Part shown: piece after piece, positions 26,118 to 35,108 of the stretch
Position numbering within the stretch: position 1 is the first letter of the stretch
Layout of the letters: each line of letters begins with the position of its first letter
Position numbers and translations under genes: made by a program
The notes under the pieces: generated by a model
Told to the model about the DNA's origin: nothing
Databases searched by the model: none
Seen by the model: only the letters and a program-made list of their open reading frames with translations
NCBI GenBank assembly: GCA_002707155.1
Contig: PAME01000001.1
Span: 217,601-281,600 of the forward strand
Length of the DNA stretch: 64,000 nt
Direction of reading: 5' to 3'
Origin: Crocinitomicaceae bacterium
Lineage (GTDB): Bacteria > Bacteroidota > Bacteroidia > Flavobacteriales_G > Salibacteraceae

Positions 26118-27251
26118 TTGAAACTGAGAACAATATTTATAGCCCAAATTTTTTGGGCTTTTTTTAGTTGCACAGGCGATAGAGCTGCTTCGCTTCCAAA
26201 AATCCAACCTGAAAAAATAAAGGTAGAGTTAACGCTTCAACAAAAAGCATTTTCCAATTCCATCGACAGCCTTGCCTCTAAAAGACACAAGCAAGGTATC
26301 TTTAACGGTGTCATTTTAGTAGCTGAATATGGGCTTCCTATTTATTCAAAAGCATTTGGGTATAGCAACTTTAAAACGAAAGAATTACTAACGGAGCATT
26401 CTGTTTTTCAATTGGCTTCCGTTTCGAAAATGTTTACAGCTACAGCCATTTTGTTGTTGCAGCAGAAAGGCTTTTTATCGGTGAAGGATAGTGTTCGACA
26501 CATCATTCCTGACTTCCCTTATGAAGGGCTAATTATTCGCCATTTACTCACTCATAGAAGTGGTTTGCCAAGATACATGGTGGTTACTGATGTACATTGG
26601 CCAAGAGACAGTATGCTCACCAACGAGGACATGCATTCCGTTATAGTTGCAAACCCTCCCAAACGCTATTTTTCTCCAGATTTCCGATTCAATTATCAAA
26701 ATACTAACTATGCTTATTTGGCATTAATTGTTGAGCGAGTTTCAGGAAAAAGTTTTGACAATTTTGTAAGAGACCACATTTTTGAACCACTGGGCATGTA
26801 CAATTCAAGAGTTTATTCTGGAAAAAAGCAACCCGATATTACTGGAGCAGTTGTAGGCCACATTTACAGACGCCCAAGGGTCATTTTACCTGAAGAAAAC
26901 TACATCAACGGAGTAACCGGGGATAAAGGCGTTTATAGTTCGGTTGGTGACCTTCTTAAGTTTGATCAAGCGCTGTATACCGATACTTTCTTGACCGCAC
27001 AAAGCAAACAAATGATGTTTCACCCTTGGACCAAATGGCGAAGAGGAAAAAAAGATAGCTACGGATTTGGCTGGCGCATTTCTACCTTCGAAAAAGATAA
27101 TCTAGTGTACCACTATGGTTGGTGGAACGGTTTTAAGACGAGTTTTATGCGCTATACCAACTCTAAAAGGACCCTAATTATTCTCACGAATCGAGACAGA
27201 AAACTAACCTTAACTAAAGAAATACAAGCACTGCTATTTCCAGAAAAATAA
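26118..27251 (+). CDS. Beta-lactamase-fold serine hydrolase lipoprotein
   Basis: Class C beta-lactamase / penicillin-binding-protein-like hydrolase of 377 residues. The most upstream start that keeps the signal is TTG 26118, giving MKLRTIFIAQ and a lipobox FFSC (Cys18). The catalytic SxxK is Ser101-Val-Ser-Lys104 (LASVSKMFTA), the YxN motif is Tyr193-Gln-Asn195 (FNYQNTNY), and HYGWWNG near residue 338 replaces the KTG triad. LTHRSGLPRY is the usual family block. Likely an outer-membrane-anchored esterase, peptidase or DD-peptidase; a true beta-lactamase role cannot be claimed. The gene is convergent with the tryptophan dioxygenase gene, with a 1-base gap. Confidence 0.88.
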   Translation: MKLRTIFIAQIFWAFFSCTGDRAASLPKIQPEKIKVELTLQQKAFSNSIDSLASKRHKQGIFNGVILVAEYGLPIYSKAFGYSNFKTKELLTEHSVFQLASVSKMFTATAILLLQQKGFLSVKDSVRHIIPDFPYEGLIIRHLLTHRSGLPRYMVVTDVHWPRDSMLTNEDMHSVIVANPPKRYFSPDFRFNYQNTNYAYLALIVERVSGKSFDNFVRDHIFEPLGMYNSRVYSGKKQPDITGAVVGHIYRRPRVILPEENYINGVTGDKGVYSSVGDLLKFDQALYTDTFLTAQSKQMMFHPWTKWRRGKKDSYGFGWRISTFEKDNLVYHYGWWNGFKTSFMRYTNSKRTLIILTNRDRKLTLTKEIQALLFPEK

Positions 27252-27252
27252 C

Positions 27253-28206
27253 TTAGTCTTTACCCCAATTTTCTAACTCTTGCTCCGACAATAAATCCGG
27301 AAAAAACATTCTGCGCTGATAACTTGGGTGTAGGTATTTTTTCCAATCGGATCCACCAGTTGCGGCTTTCACCTCTTTTCCATGCTCTAAATAGTGCTCT
27401 GCAGTTCTCAAATGAACCAAAGGCCACTTAACGTTAAATACTTGGTCAAATTCCTTCATTGTAGCAATTAATTCCGGAGTTTTTTCGTCTTCCGGAAGCG
27501 CTAGATACTGTTGCCACAAATTTCTTTTTTGATAGCGGCTGGCTAATTTTCTGAAGGTTTTCATATACTTTTCTTCGAACTGCCGCAGCGTCAATGACTT
27601 TTTTCCCGTTTTATGGTCTAAGCCCGCCATTTGCCAGTAAATCCACTTAAACATTTCATCGTGATCGCTGCTTCCTTTTAGCTCTTCTTTCTTTCGGTTC
27701 ATGACCAAATTCCACAAATCTGTACAGTAAAACTCAATTTCTCGAAAAGTTGCAGATTGAAAACCCGAAGCTGGAGTTAATGAGTGTCTAAACTTATTGT
27801 ATTGCTCTGGATCCATTCCTTCGCGCATAACGTCAAAACTCATTTGAGCGACTTCTGTATATCGCTTTGCACGTTTTATTTTTTCTAAAAGTAAAGCTCC
27901 GGTAACACCTTCTTCTGCAGTTGCCTGCTCCAATTCATGGGTAACTAGTTTGAGCAACAATTCGGTAACTTGATGATACATCAAGAATATCATTTCATCC
28001 GGAAAATCAGTTCTCGTTTTTTGCAAGCTGAACAATGCATCTACTTGAATGTAGTCCCAGTAATTTATGGCTTTAGCATGCAACAGACCCTCTAAGTAAG
28101 CATCCATCGGTTGTTCTTGCTCTATATACTTCTGTTCAAGTTTCTTTATCAAGTCTTCTCTTTGCATAATACCAAATTTTGGGTGTGTCAAATTTGAGTT
28201 TTTCAT
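27253..28206 (-). CDS. Tryptophan 2,3-dioxygenase
   Basis: Haem enzyme that opens the indole ring of L-tryptophan to N-formylkynurenine, the first step of the kynurenine pathway. The family core is clear: YIQVDALFSLQKTRT, then PDEMIFLMYHQVTELLLKL with the YHQ haem-region histidine, then ASGFQSATFREIEF, and KYLHPSYQRRMFFPDLL near the C-terminus. The length of 317 residues is normal, and up to 13 residues may be extra if translation begins at the internal ATG 28168 (MQREDL). The upstream start at 28206 is kept as the longest. The truncated-haemoglobin gene is divergent, with 61 bases between them. The 2-aminomuconate-semialdehyde-type dehydrogenase at 7308 is the likely later step. Confidence 0.92.
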   Translation of the reverse strand: MKNSNLTHPKFGIMQREDLIKKLEQKYIEQEQPMDAYLEGLLHAKAINYWDYIQVDALFSLQKTRTDFPDEMIFLMYHQVTELLLKLVTHELEQATAEEGVTGALLLEKIKRAKRYTEVAQMSFDVMREGMDPEQYNKFRHSLTPASGFQSATFREIEFYCTDLWNLVMNRKKEELKGSSDHDEMFKWIYWQMAGLDHKTGKKSLTLRQFEEKYMKTFRKLASRYQKRNLWQQYLALPEDEKTPELIATMKEFDQVFNVKWPLVHLRTAEHYLEHGKEVKAATGGSDWKKYLHPSYQRRMFFPDLLSEQELENWGKD

Positions 28207-28233
28207 TTAACCTAAATGCTGATTTATATCAGA

Positions 28234-28262
28234 TTGCTGACTAAAGCCTAAAAGTAACTTTG
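28234..28262 (+). promoter_or_regulatory. Promoter of the truncated haemoglobin gene (TTG, 18-base spacer, TAACTTTG)
   Basis: This is the most complete promoter in the window: TTG at 28234-28236 and TAACTTTG at 28255-28262 with an 18-base spacer, as in Flavobacterium promoters. The box ends 5 bases before the ATG at 28268, so the mRNA should be leaderless or nearly leaderless. Confidence 0.65.
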
Positions 28263-28267
28263 TCAAT

Positions 28268-28660
28268 ATGGAAAAAGTCGATATTAAGAGCAGAGAAGAC
28301 CTTCATTTATTGGTGTACACCTTTTATGAAAAAATAAAAATTGAGTCTACGCTAGGCCCAATTTTCATTCGAGCTATAAAGGATTGGCCTACTCATATTG
28401 ACCACATTACCGATTTTTGGCAATCACAATTATTGTTTACCAAACGATATCGAGGTAACCCTGCAGAAGTTCATGTTAGAGTAGACAAAAACGAAAACCA
28501 TTCAATTTCACCAGAGCACTTTGGTATATGGATGAATCTTTGGTTTGCAACTATCGATGAACTCTTTGAAGGCGAAATTTCAGAAAGAGCAAAAAGAAAT
28601 GCACGGAAAATGAATACGCATCTTTTTTTAAAAATTTGGGAAGCGCGAAAAGAAGCTTAG
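28268..28660 (+). CDS. Group III truncated haemoglobin
   Basis: Small haem protein of 130 residues with the 2-over-2 globin fold of group III. LVYTFYEKI gives the B10 Tyr20; FWQSQLLFTKRYRGNPAEVH is the E-helix region; and SPEHFGIWMNLWFATIDELF gives the proximal F8 His84 and the conserved tryptophans. It is cytoplasmic and may bind oxygen, nitric oxide or peroxide, though the role of group III members is not settled. It is divergent from tryptophan dioxygenase, another haem enzyme, and its own promoter lies in the 61-base gap. The convergent aminopeptidase gene ends 4 bases inside its 3' end. Confidence 0.9.
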   Translation: MEKVDIKSREDLHLLVYTFYEKIKIESTLGPIFIRAIKDWPTHIDHITDFWQSQLLFTKRYRGNPAEVHVRVDKNENHSISPEHFGIWMNLWFATIDELFEGEISERAKRNARKMNTHLFLKIWEARKEA

Positions 28661-30597
28661 TCTTTTACAAATCGATAAATTGTAGTAGAGTCTTTACTCT
28701 TCAATTGAATAAAATAAATTCCTACTGGTAATTCAACCGTTTCAACAGAACCACCTTGAGATTCCAAAGCGCCTTTAGAAAGAAGAGCATTATTTATCGA
28801 TCTAATTTCATAATTAATAAATTCTTCTGATTTTAAAATTGGCCTAACGTTCAACTCACTTTTTACCGGGTTTGGGAAGACTCTATAAGCTGAACTAACT
28901 AAATCGGGCCTTGATGCATTACTTAAAACGTGAATACCTTCACGCACATCTCTTAAACCAATTAACGTGTTGTAATCTGGATCAATTTGTACGCTATCGG
29001 GCACTCTGCCAAAGGTTTCTACAAAAACCTCATTTTGTTGGGTAATTGGCAGTTTGAAATCAAATCGCAACCCGTTTAAATAGACCGCAACCGTTAAATC
29101 CATTTCAAAAAAGGGCGATCTACCAGAACTGCCTCCTTGCGTGACTTCCATATACAGTTTACTTCCGACCAAGTTATACTGTAGTATATAATTTGGGTGC
29201 CCTTCTCCCATGTACCAGTCGTTAAAAAACTCATTTAAATCTCTATTACTCGCTGCTTCCATATGCGCCCTAAATTGGTCGGTAATTGCAAAACCATAGC
29301 TTAACGCAGGGTCATTTATAAAGTTATTGACCCCTTTAAAAAAGGCCTTATCCCCTATTTGATCCCTCAATGTGTGCAAGACATAAGCACCCTTATTGTA
29401 GGTTAATCGCCAACTGAATAAGACATTAAAGTTCATTGTATCTATTGGAAAAACTGAGCCTGAATTTGTATTTGTTATAAATCGATTGGTATTTTCTTTC
29501 CAGTCCGCCCACTTTTCGTCTCCGAAACCAGCCTCATAGGTTAATGCTGTTAGGTAGGTTGCAAAACTTTCATTCAACCATAAATCTTCCCAAGAACCAC
29601 AGGTAATTTTATTGCCGAACCACTGATGTGCCAATTCATGTGCAACAAGTGGCTGATTTAAATCACGCATGTGCGACATAGTTTGATGCTCCATTCCTCC
29701 GCCCATACTGGTTTGAACGTGCCCATAATGCTCGTTAATAAATGGATATTCACCAAATAGGGAGTCAAATAACCCGAAGGTTTTTTCTAATTCACTATGG
29801 GTGGAATCCACCCAAAATACTTGGTCTTTAAAAACGTAATTTTCTACATTAATAGCGCCAGATTTCCATTTAGCCTTCTTAGTAATGTGCGCATAATCGC
29901 CTATTGACCAGGCAATTAAATAAAAGGCAACTGGATAAGTGTGTTTCCAGTGTGTAACTGCATTTGAGCGCGAACTATCAACCGATTGGAGGAGTCCATT
30001 AGATACGCCTAAATACTCTTTTGGATGCACCAAATAAATATCGGCCGAATCTATTTTATCCTGTAAAGTCATTATACACGGCCACCAATAGCGAGCGCCA
30101 TAAGGTTCGCTCCTGGTCCAAACATGTCTGTTATCGGAGCGAAAATAACTTCCTATATCTGGGCCATTTGGCACGCCACGGTATACAATTCTAACATTGT
30201 GTGTTTGATGAATCGCTTGTTTACTTCCTATTGGAATTACTAAAAAGTTACCCTTTCGATAATACTTCGAATTTTGGGTAAAATCTACCTGTACCACATT
30301 TACCGACATTGTTAAGGCGCTATCAAAGTCTAACCACAGGGTATCTATTTCTTGGCTGAGCTTGTAAGTCAACCTAACGTCTCCATAAATTACTTGACTT
30401 CCTGGCTCGGCCTCAATACGCAAGTTGACGTGTGTGATGTGAATAAAAGGCGCTTTAGGTGTTTCACTCCTGGAGCCAAAAGAAAGTGTACTCTCCCCAT
30501 TGTGGTCATGAAACTTTTGTTCAACGTTAATAACCTGCTGAGCAAAATTAATCGCTGAAATAAACAATGCGATAGTGAGGGTTACAAGTAACTTCAT
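28657..30597 (-). CDS. Secreted M1-family zinc aminopeptidase with T9SS sorting domain
   Basis: Gluzincin aminopeptidase of 646 residues with a signal peptide (LFISAINFAQ). The exopeptidase motif is GGGMEHQ (residues 299-305, a variant of GAMEN), and the zinc site is HELAH (His320, Glu321, His324) with Glu343 in WLNESFATY. The N-terminal beta domain (about 45-240) contains YGARYWWPC, a substrate-side block. After the catalytic and helical part, a T9SS type A sorting domain starts near FPNPVKSELNV, so the enzyme is exported to the surface or medium to trim peptides. It overlaps the 3' end of the truncated haemoglobin gene by 4 bases. Confidence 0.93.
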   Translation of the reverse strand: MKLLVTLTIALFISAINFAQQVINVEQKFHDHNGESTLSFGSRSETPKAPFIHITHVNLRIEAEPGSQVIYGDVRLTYKLSQEIDTLWLDFDSALTMSVNVVQVDFTQNSKYYRKGNFLVIPIGSKQAIHQTHNVRIVYRGVPNGPDIGSYFRSDNRHVWTRSEPYGARYWWPCIMTLQDKIDSADIYLVHPKEYLGVSNGLLQSVDSSRSNAVTHWKHTYPVAFYLIAWSIGDYAHITKKAKWKSGAINVENYVFKDQVFWVDSTHSELEKTFGLFDSLFGEYPFINEHYGHVQTSMGGGMEHQTMSHMRDLNQPLVAHELAHQWFGNKITCGSWEDLWLNESFATYLTALTYEAGFGDEKWADWKENTNRFITNTNSGSVFPIDTMNFNVLFSWRLTYNKGAYVLHTLRDQIGDKAFFKGVNNFINDPALSYGFAITDQFRAHMEAASNRDLNEFFNDWYMGEGHPNYILQYNLVGSKLYMEVTQGGSSGRSPFFEMDLTVAVYLNGLRFDFKLPITQQNEVFVETFGRVPDSVQIDPDYNTLIGLRDVREGIHVLSNASRPDLVSSAYRVFPNPVKSELNVRPILKSEEFINYEIRSINNALLSKGALESQGGSVETVELPVGIYFIQLKSKDSTTIYRFVKD

Positions 30598-30664
30598 TTG
30601 GCAATGATACCAAATTCAACTGGTCACTATTTATTAGTATTCATTTTTCATTTTAATGGTTGAC

Positions 30665-30672
30665 TAACTTTG
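30665..30672 (+). promoter_or_regulatory. -7 promoter box TAACTTTG of the TlpA-like gene
   Basis: An exact TAnnTTTG match ending only 4 bases before the ATG at 30677; the predicted transcript starts at or next to the start codon. Confidence 0.55.
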
Positions 30673-30676
30673 ACAT

Positions 30677-31882
30677 ATGGTTTTTAAAAAGCTGCCTTAT
30701 TTATTGCTCTCCTTATTCGTGCTCTTGAGCTGCACATCCGAAAATACCGACGCAATCCCCAATTATTGGGCTGGTTCTTTGCAACTTTCAGATGAAGTAA
30801 CCTTGCCAATTATATTTGAAATCAACCTTGAAAAAGGAGACTCGAGTTTTAAGTTAATCAATGGGGCTGAAAAATTAGTTTTTGACTTAGAAAAAGAAAA
30901 TGGAAATAATTATTCTGTACGACTAGAGCCCTACAATAGCGAATTGAGATTTAGTCTACTGGATTCGAAAATACAGGGTGTCTGGAATAATCTTGCAAAA
31001 GGAAAGGATTACAAAATCAACTTTACTGCTGGGCCTTCAATAAAAGACACTCTTGTAAAATTGGAGGCACCTATCTTAAAGTTTCAAGTTCAATTTGGAC
31101 AAGGGAATGATGCTTACCCTGCAATTTTGCTGTTGAAGAAAGAAAATAACAAGCTTTCTGGAACTATAAAAACAGAAACCGGAGACTATCGATATTTATG
31201 GGGCGAACAAAAAGGCGATGCTATTTGGCTGGCTTGTTTTGATGGTGCGCATGCTTTTCTTTTTACCGCAAAACAAAAAGAGGATAGCTTAACCCTTGGT
31301 GTTTTCTTTTCGGGTAATCATCACATAGATACTTGGAAAGCTCAACTCAATGCAAATTATGAATTAACAGATCCTACAAAATTGACTAAATCCACTTCAG
31401 ACTCTTTGTTTCGATTCTCGTTAATCGACCAAAATGGCTTCAGTATTGACCAGAGCAATAAAATGTTTGACAACCGATTTGTCTGCATTCAAATCATGGG
31501 AACTTGGTGCCCAAACTGTAAGGACGAAACCGATTTCCTTAAGGAAATGCGAGCAAAATATCCTAAAAATGAACTGCAAATTATAGCGGCAGCTTTCGAA
31601 TATGAAAAAGACACAGCAAAGGCATTGAATCGAATCAAACGGTATTCAAAAGCGATGGACATGAATTATTCCATTTACTATGGAGGGTCAACGAATAAGA
31701 AAAAAGTAATTGACGTTTTTCCAGATTTAGATCGTGTGATTTCATATCCCACAATGATACTTTTGGATAAAGACGGCAAGGTTTTACAAGTTCATACGGG
31801 CTTTAATGGTCCAGCAACCGACGAATATGCTAACTTCGTAGAAAGCATGAACCATTTGATTGATTCATTGATTATCGAATAA
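30677..31882 (+). CDS. TlpA-like thioredoxin-fold lipoprotein
   Basis: Envelope protein of 401 residues with lipobox VLLSC (Cys19). Residues about 25-240 are a beta-rich region without a known name, perhaps two similar halves. From about 245 a TlpA/ResA-type thioredoxin domain begins (FSLIDQNGFSI), with redox motif WCPNC at Cys278/Cys281 and a C-terminal YPTMILLDKDGKV block carrying the cis-proline. It probably reduces or isomerises disulfides in the periplasm, with the N-terminal part as substrate or partner module. It is the first of three close genes on the plus strand, with a 4-base gap to the next. Confidence 0.88.
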   Translation: MVFKKLPYLLLSLFVLLSCTSENTDAIPNYWAGSLQLSDEVTLPIIFEINLEKGDSSFKLINGAEKLVFDLEKENGNNYSVRLEPYNSELRFSLLDSKIQGVWNNLAKGKDYKINFTAGPSIKDTLVKLEAPILKFQVQFGQGNDAYPAILLLKKENNKLSGTIKTETGDYRYLWGEQKGDAIWLACFDGAHAFLFTAKQKEDSLTLGVFFSGNHHIDTWKAQLNANYELTDPTKLTKSTSDSLFRFSLIDQNGFSIDQSNKMFDNRFVCIQIMGTWCPNCKDETDFLKEMRAKYPKNELQIIAAAFEYEKDTAKALNRIKRYSKAMDMNYSIYYGGSTNKKKVIDVFPDLDRVISYPTMILLDKDGKVLQVHTGFNGPATDEYANFVESMNHLIDSLIIE

Positions 31883-31886
31883 ACTG

Positions 31887-32793
31887 ATGAAAACACTGCT
31901 TACGTTCTTCTTTTCAATGCTGTTTTTTGTCTCTGCAAATGCGCAGTTTTTCTCTGCATTAACTGAGCGAGCAGATAAAGCAAAGGATAGAATACTACTT
32001 ATTGAACAAGGAGATTTTGAGTGTTCCGAGGACATAGAAGCTCTGATAAAAAAGTACTGGAAAATTGGGAACGGAATAGAGGTTAAAACAAGCGATGAAA
32101 TTACAGCTATCCTTACTCCCGAAAATGCATTCAAGTATATGATACTAACTGGCGATGAAAAAATGGAAGCTAAATCCAACGGAAGCTCAGCCGCTCCAGT
32201 TATTGGTATGGTGCTTTACCTTGGTGAAAACGCTATGATTCGAAACGAACTAAACATAGACCGTAAATTTGTCTTTAAAGTGTCTTTCCCAAGCTGCGTG
32301 GTCAGCGAAGCCGAGGTATTATTTATTTGCCAGCATTTCGAAAACTACTTGAACAATTCTGTTGCGAACAATCAAAAGAAATCCGTAATTCCAGTTGATA
32401 AAACGCAGAGTATTCAAAACCTTACCCTGCTTATTCCTAACAATGCAACGGAATTGGAGCTTGCTGCAATTAAAAAAGCTTATAAATATCCTTGCGAATT
32501 GGTGGACCCAAGCGTAATAACCAAAAACATTTTAGCAAAATCAACAGGTTTTGCCTACTTGAATATCCTTTGGAGCGATAAACGATTTGCTTGGGCAATC
32601 GGTAATTATTTCTTGTGAAAACAGTGAAGTATTATCCTCTGCAAAAAATGATTACTTCAAAGCAACGGTTAACAAAAAGAAATGGGATAAAGCAACTCAA
32701 CCTTTAGCTATATGCCGATCTAAAAGCAAACTAGCAGCATACGAATTCAAAACATTAAACAAATCGGTTTTAACCTCAATTGAACAACAATGA
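31887..32793 (+). pseudogene. Secreted protein of unknown function, frameshifted near 32580
   Basis: The first frame (31887-32618) starts with a signal peptide (FFVSANAQ) and runs 243 residues to a TGA; the second frame (open through ATG 32587 to TGA 32793) continues for about 70 codons. Removing one base near 32578-32590 joins FAYLNILWSDK to LGQSVIISCENSEVLSSA, giving one smooth protein of about 301 residues that ends exactly at the start of the next gene. The continuation has protein-like composition (KWDKATQPLAICRSK). I do not recognise the family. It may be an assembly error or real decay. The context is downstream of a TlpA-like thiol lipoprotein and upstream of an FKBP isomerase, so a folding or envelope substrate is conceivable. 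Confidence 0.65.
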
Positions 32794-33203
32794 TGAAACT
32801 AAAAACAACACTTTTCGCAATTTTATTATCTGGCTTTTCATACGCTCAGGATACATTAGTTACTCCAACAGGATTACAAATTATTACACTAGAAAAAGGC
32901 TCTGCGCAAATACCTAAGATTGGTCAAGAGGTAAAAGTGAAGTACGAAGGCTACCTTGAAAATGGACAGGTTTTCGATAAATCAGATGGCGGCTTCAAAT
33001 ATATTCTTGGAGACACAACCATTATTCCTGGTTGGAACGAGGCACTTCAATTTATGCATCTGGGGGAAAAAGCGATTATTATCCTTCCTCCGCATATTGC
33101 ATATGGGGCAAAGGGGAGCCGAGATCAGTACGACCCAAGCAAGTATTCTATTCCGCCAAACGCTACTATTCTTTTTGAGATTACGCTGCTGAAGATTAAG
33201 TAA
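32790..33203 (+). CDS. Periplasmic FKBP-type peptidyl-prolyl isomerase
   Basis: Exported isomerase of 137 residues that speeds cis-trans change at prolines in envelope proteins. A signal peptide (LLSGFSYAQ) precedes one FKBP domain with the usual VKVKYEGYLENGQVFDKSD, IIPGWNEALQFMHLGEKAII, PPHIAYG and PPNATILFEITLLKI blocks, including the active-site Trp. ATG ATG at 32790/32793 overlaps the stop of the frameshifted gene upstream (ATGA), so the three plus-strand genes from 30677 form one operon, consistent with an envelope protein-folding role. Confidence 0.93.
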   Translation: MMKLKTTLFAILLSGFSYAQDTLVTPTGLQIITLEKGSAQIPKIGQEVKVKYEGYLENGQVFDKSDGGFKYILGDTTIIPGWNEALQFMHLGEKAIIILPPHIAYGAKGSRDQYDPSKYSIPPNATILFEITLLKIK

Positions 33204-33221
33204 AAAATACTAGTCAGAAAG

Positions 33222-33250
33222 TTTGAGATTCTGAAACAAGTTCAGAATGA
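33222..33250. repeat. Half copy of the dispersed palindromic repeat
   Basis: GAGATTCTGAAACAAGTTCAGAATGA from 33225 forms a perfect 8-bp hairpin (ATTCTGAA / TTCAGAAT). It is the right half of the element described at 13882-13955. It lies after the FKBP operon and could act as its 3' structure. Confidence 0.7.
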
Positions 33251-33331
33251 TAGTATAGGATTATCGATTGACAGCTCTTCTCTTTTAAATAAAGGACCGT
33301 TTCTATTTATCACTAGCCAAAGGATTCTCGT

Positions 33332-33339
33332 ATTTTTGC
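33332..33339 (+). promoter_or_regulatory. -7 promoter box TATTTTTG of lysS
   Basis: An exact TAnnTTTG match ending 22 bases before the lysS ATG at 33362. Confidence 0.5.
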
Positions 33340-33361
33340 AGGCTGAAAATCACAAAAGATT

Positions 33362-35104
33362 ATGAGTTTGCAATTATCTGAACAGGAAATAGTTAGAAGA
33401 GAAGCATTGGACAAAATGCGTACGCTAGGAATAGACCCTTATCCAGCCGCAAAATTTGATGTAAACGCCAATGCAAAAGAAATTTTAGCGAATTACGATT
33501 CAAATAAACTCGATTATAAAAATGTATCTATTGCTGGCCGAATGATGTCTAAGCGTATTATGGGAAAGGCTTCTTTCGCTGAAATACAAGACTCTACCGG
33601 ACGCATGCAAGTTTACATTGCTCGCGATGAAATTTGTGTAGGAGAGGACAAAACGATGTACAACGAGGTTTTCAAAAAACTGGTTGATATTGGCGATTTT
33701 GTTGGTCTAAAAGGTTACGTTTTTACCACACAAGTAGGCGAAACGTCCTTATTCGTTACCGATTTTAAAGTACTGAGCAAGTCGCTGCGTCCACTGCCCA
33801 TAGTAAAAACAGATGCGGAGGGAAAAATACACGATGCCTTTACAGACCCAGAATTAAGATACCGTCAACGGTATGTTGATTTGGTAGTAAATGACGGAGT
33901 AAAAGAAACGTTTATCAAAAGAAATCGCATTATGAATGCCATGCGAAAATTCTTTAACGATAAAGGATATTTAGAAGTAGAAACGCCTATTCTTCAACCA
34001 ATACCAGGTGGAGCTGCAGCACGACCTTTTATGACGCATCACAATGCCTTGGATATTCCGTTGTATTTGCGAGTTGCAAACGAATTGTACCTAAAACGAT
34101 TGATCGTAGGTGGATTTGATGGAGTTTATGAATTTGCAAAAGACTTCCGTAACGAAGGAATGGACCGAACGCATAACCCTGAGTTTACGGTAATGGAAAT
34201 CTATGTAGCCTACAAAGATTACCACTGGATGATGGATTTTACCGAAGAAATGCTGGAAACGGCAAATATCGCTGCCAATGGATCTACAAAGGCAACTATC
34301 GGAGAAAACGAAGTGGAATTTAAAGCACCTTATGCTCGTGTACCTATGCTTACGGCCATTAAAGATCATACAGGATATGACTTGAGTGGAAAGTCAGAAG
34401 ATGAAGTGCGCGAAGTAGCTTTGAAACTTGGTTTAGAAGTGGACGAATCCATGGGCAAAGGCAAATTGATTGATGAAATTTTTGGAGAAAAATGTGAGCA
34501 CCATTACATCCAGCCTACCTTCATTACCGATTACCCTGTTGAGATGTCTCCGTTGTGTAAAAAACACCGAGATGACGATTCGCTTACAGAGCGTTTTGAG
34601 CTTTTTGTAAACGGAAAAGAGTTGGCGAATGCTTACACAGAGTTGAACGATCCTATCGATCAGCGAGAGCGATTTGAAGACCAAATGAAGCTTTCTGAAA
34701 AAGGTGATGATGAGGCTATGTTTATCGATCAAGACTTTTTACGTGCCTTGGAATACGGAATGCCCCCAACCTCGGGAATGGGCATCGGTATTGACAGATT
34801 GTGTATGTTTTTGACGAACAGCCCAAGCATACAAGATGTATTGTTTTTTCCTCAAATGCGCCCAGAGAAGTTTGAGACTGCTAACCAACCAACCGCCCCT
34901 GAAAAGGTGATTGAGTTGAACGATAACGAAAAAGCAATTTTCGATATCTTAAAAGAGCGAGAGCGCATGGAAATTGGTGAACTCAAAGAACTAGCAAGTC
35001 TTAGCGGAAAAGGCTGGGACAAGGGCATGAAAGGTCTGGCAAAACATGGCGTTACTAAGGTTGAAAAAACTGAAGCGGGTGTTTTTGTAGAGGTAGCGGT
35101 TTAG
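33362..35104 (+). CDS. lysS: Lysyl-tRNA synthetase, class II, with C-terminal extension
   Basis: Cytoplasmic enzyme that charges tRNA-Lys. The N-terminal OB-fold anticodon-binding domain (about 45-150) is followed by the class II catalytic core: FRNEGMDRTHNPEFTVMEIY contains motif 2, and GMGIGIDRLCMFLTN is motif 3 with the catalytic arginine. At 580 residues it is longer than E. coli LysS (505). An extra segment of about 70 residues (IELNDNEKAIFDILKERERM to the end) has a winged-helix-like pattern, which I recall as common in Bacteroidota LysRS. A degraded copy of the last 60 bases of this gene lies at 36439-36498, beyond the leucine-rich-repeat gene. Convergent with that gene, with a 4-base gap. 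Confidence 0.95.
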   Translation: MSLQLSEQEIVRREALDKMRTLGIDPYPAAKFDVNANAKEILANYDSNKLDYKNVSIAGRMMSKRIMGKASFAEIQDSTGRMQVYIARDEICVGEDKTMYNEVFKKLVDIGDFVGLKGYVFTTQVGETSLFVTDFKVLSKSLRPLPIVKTDAEGKIHDAFTDPELRYRQRYVDLVVNDGVKETFIKRNRIMNAMRKFFNDKGYLEVETPILQPIPGGAAARPFMTHHNALDIPLYLRVANELYLKRLIVGGFDGVYEFAKDFRNEGMDRTHNPEFTVMEIYVAYKDYHWMMDFTEEMLETANIAANGSTKATIGENEVEFKAPYARVPMLTAIKDHTGYDLSGKSEDEVREVALKLGLEVDESMGKGKLIDEIFGEKCEHHYIQPTFITDYPVEMSPLCKKHRDDDSLTERFELFVNGKELANAYTELNDPIDQRERFEDQMKLSEKGDDEAMFIDQDFLRALEYGMPPTSGMGIGIDRLCMFLTNSPSIQDVLFFPQMRPEKFETANQPTAPEKVIELNDNEKAIFDILKERERMEIGELKELASLSGKGWDKGMKGLAKHGVTKVEKTEAGVFVEVAV

Positions 35105-35108
35105 GTCA

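Noticed and set aside
26118..27251. Calling the serine hydrolase an antibiotic-resistance beta-lactamase
   Set aside because: The SxxK/YxN motifs are shared with esterases and DD-peptidases, and the third motif is HYG rather than KTG.
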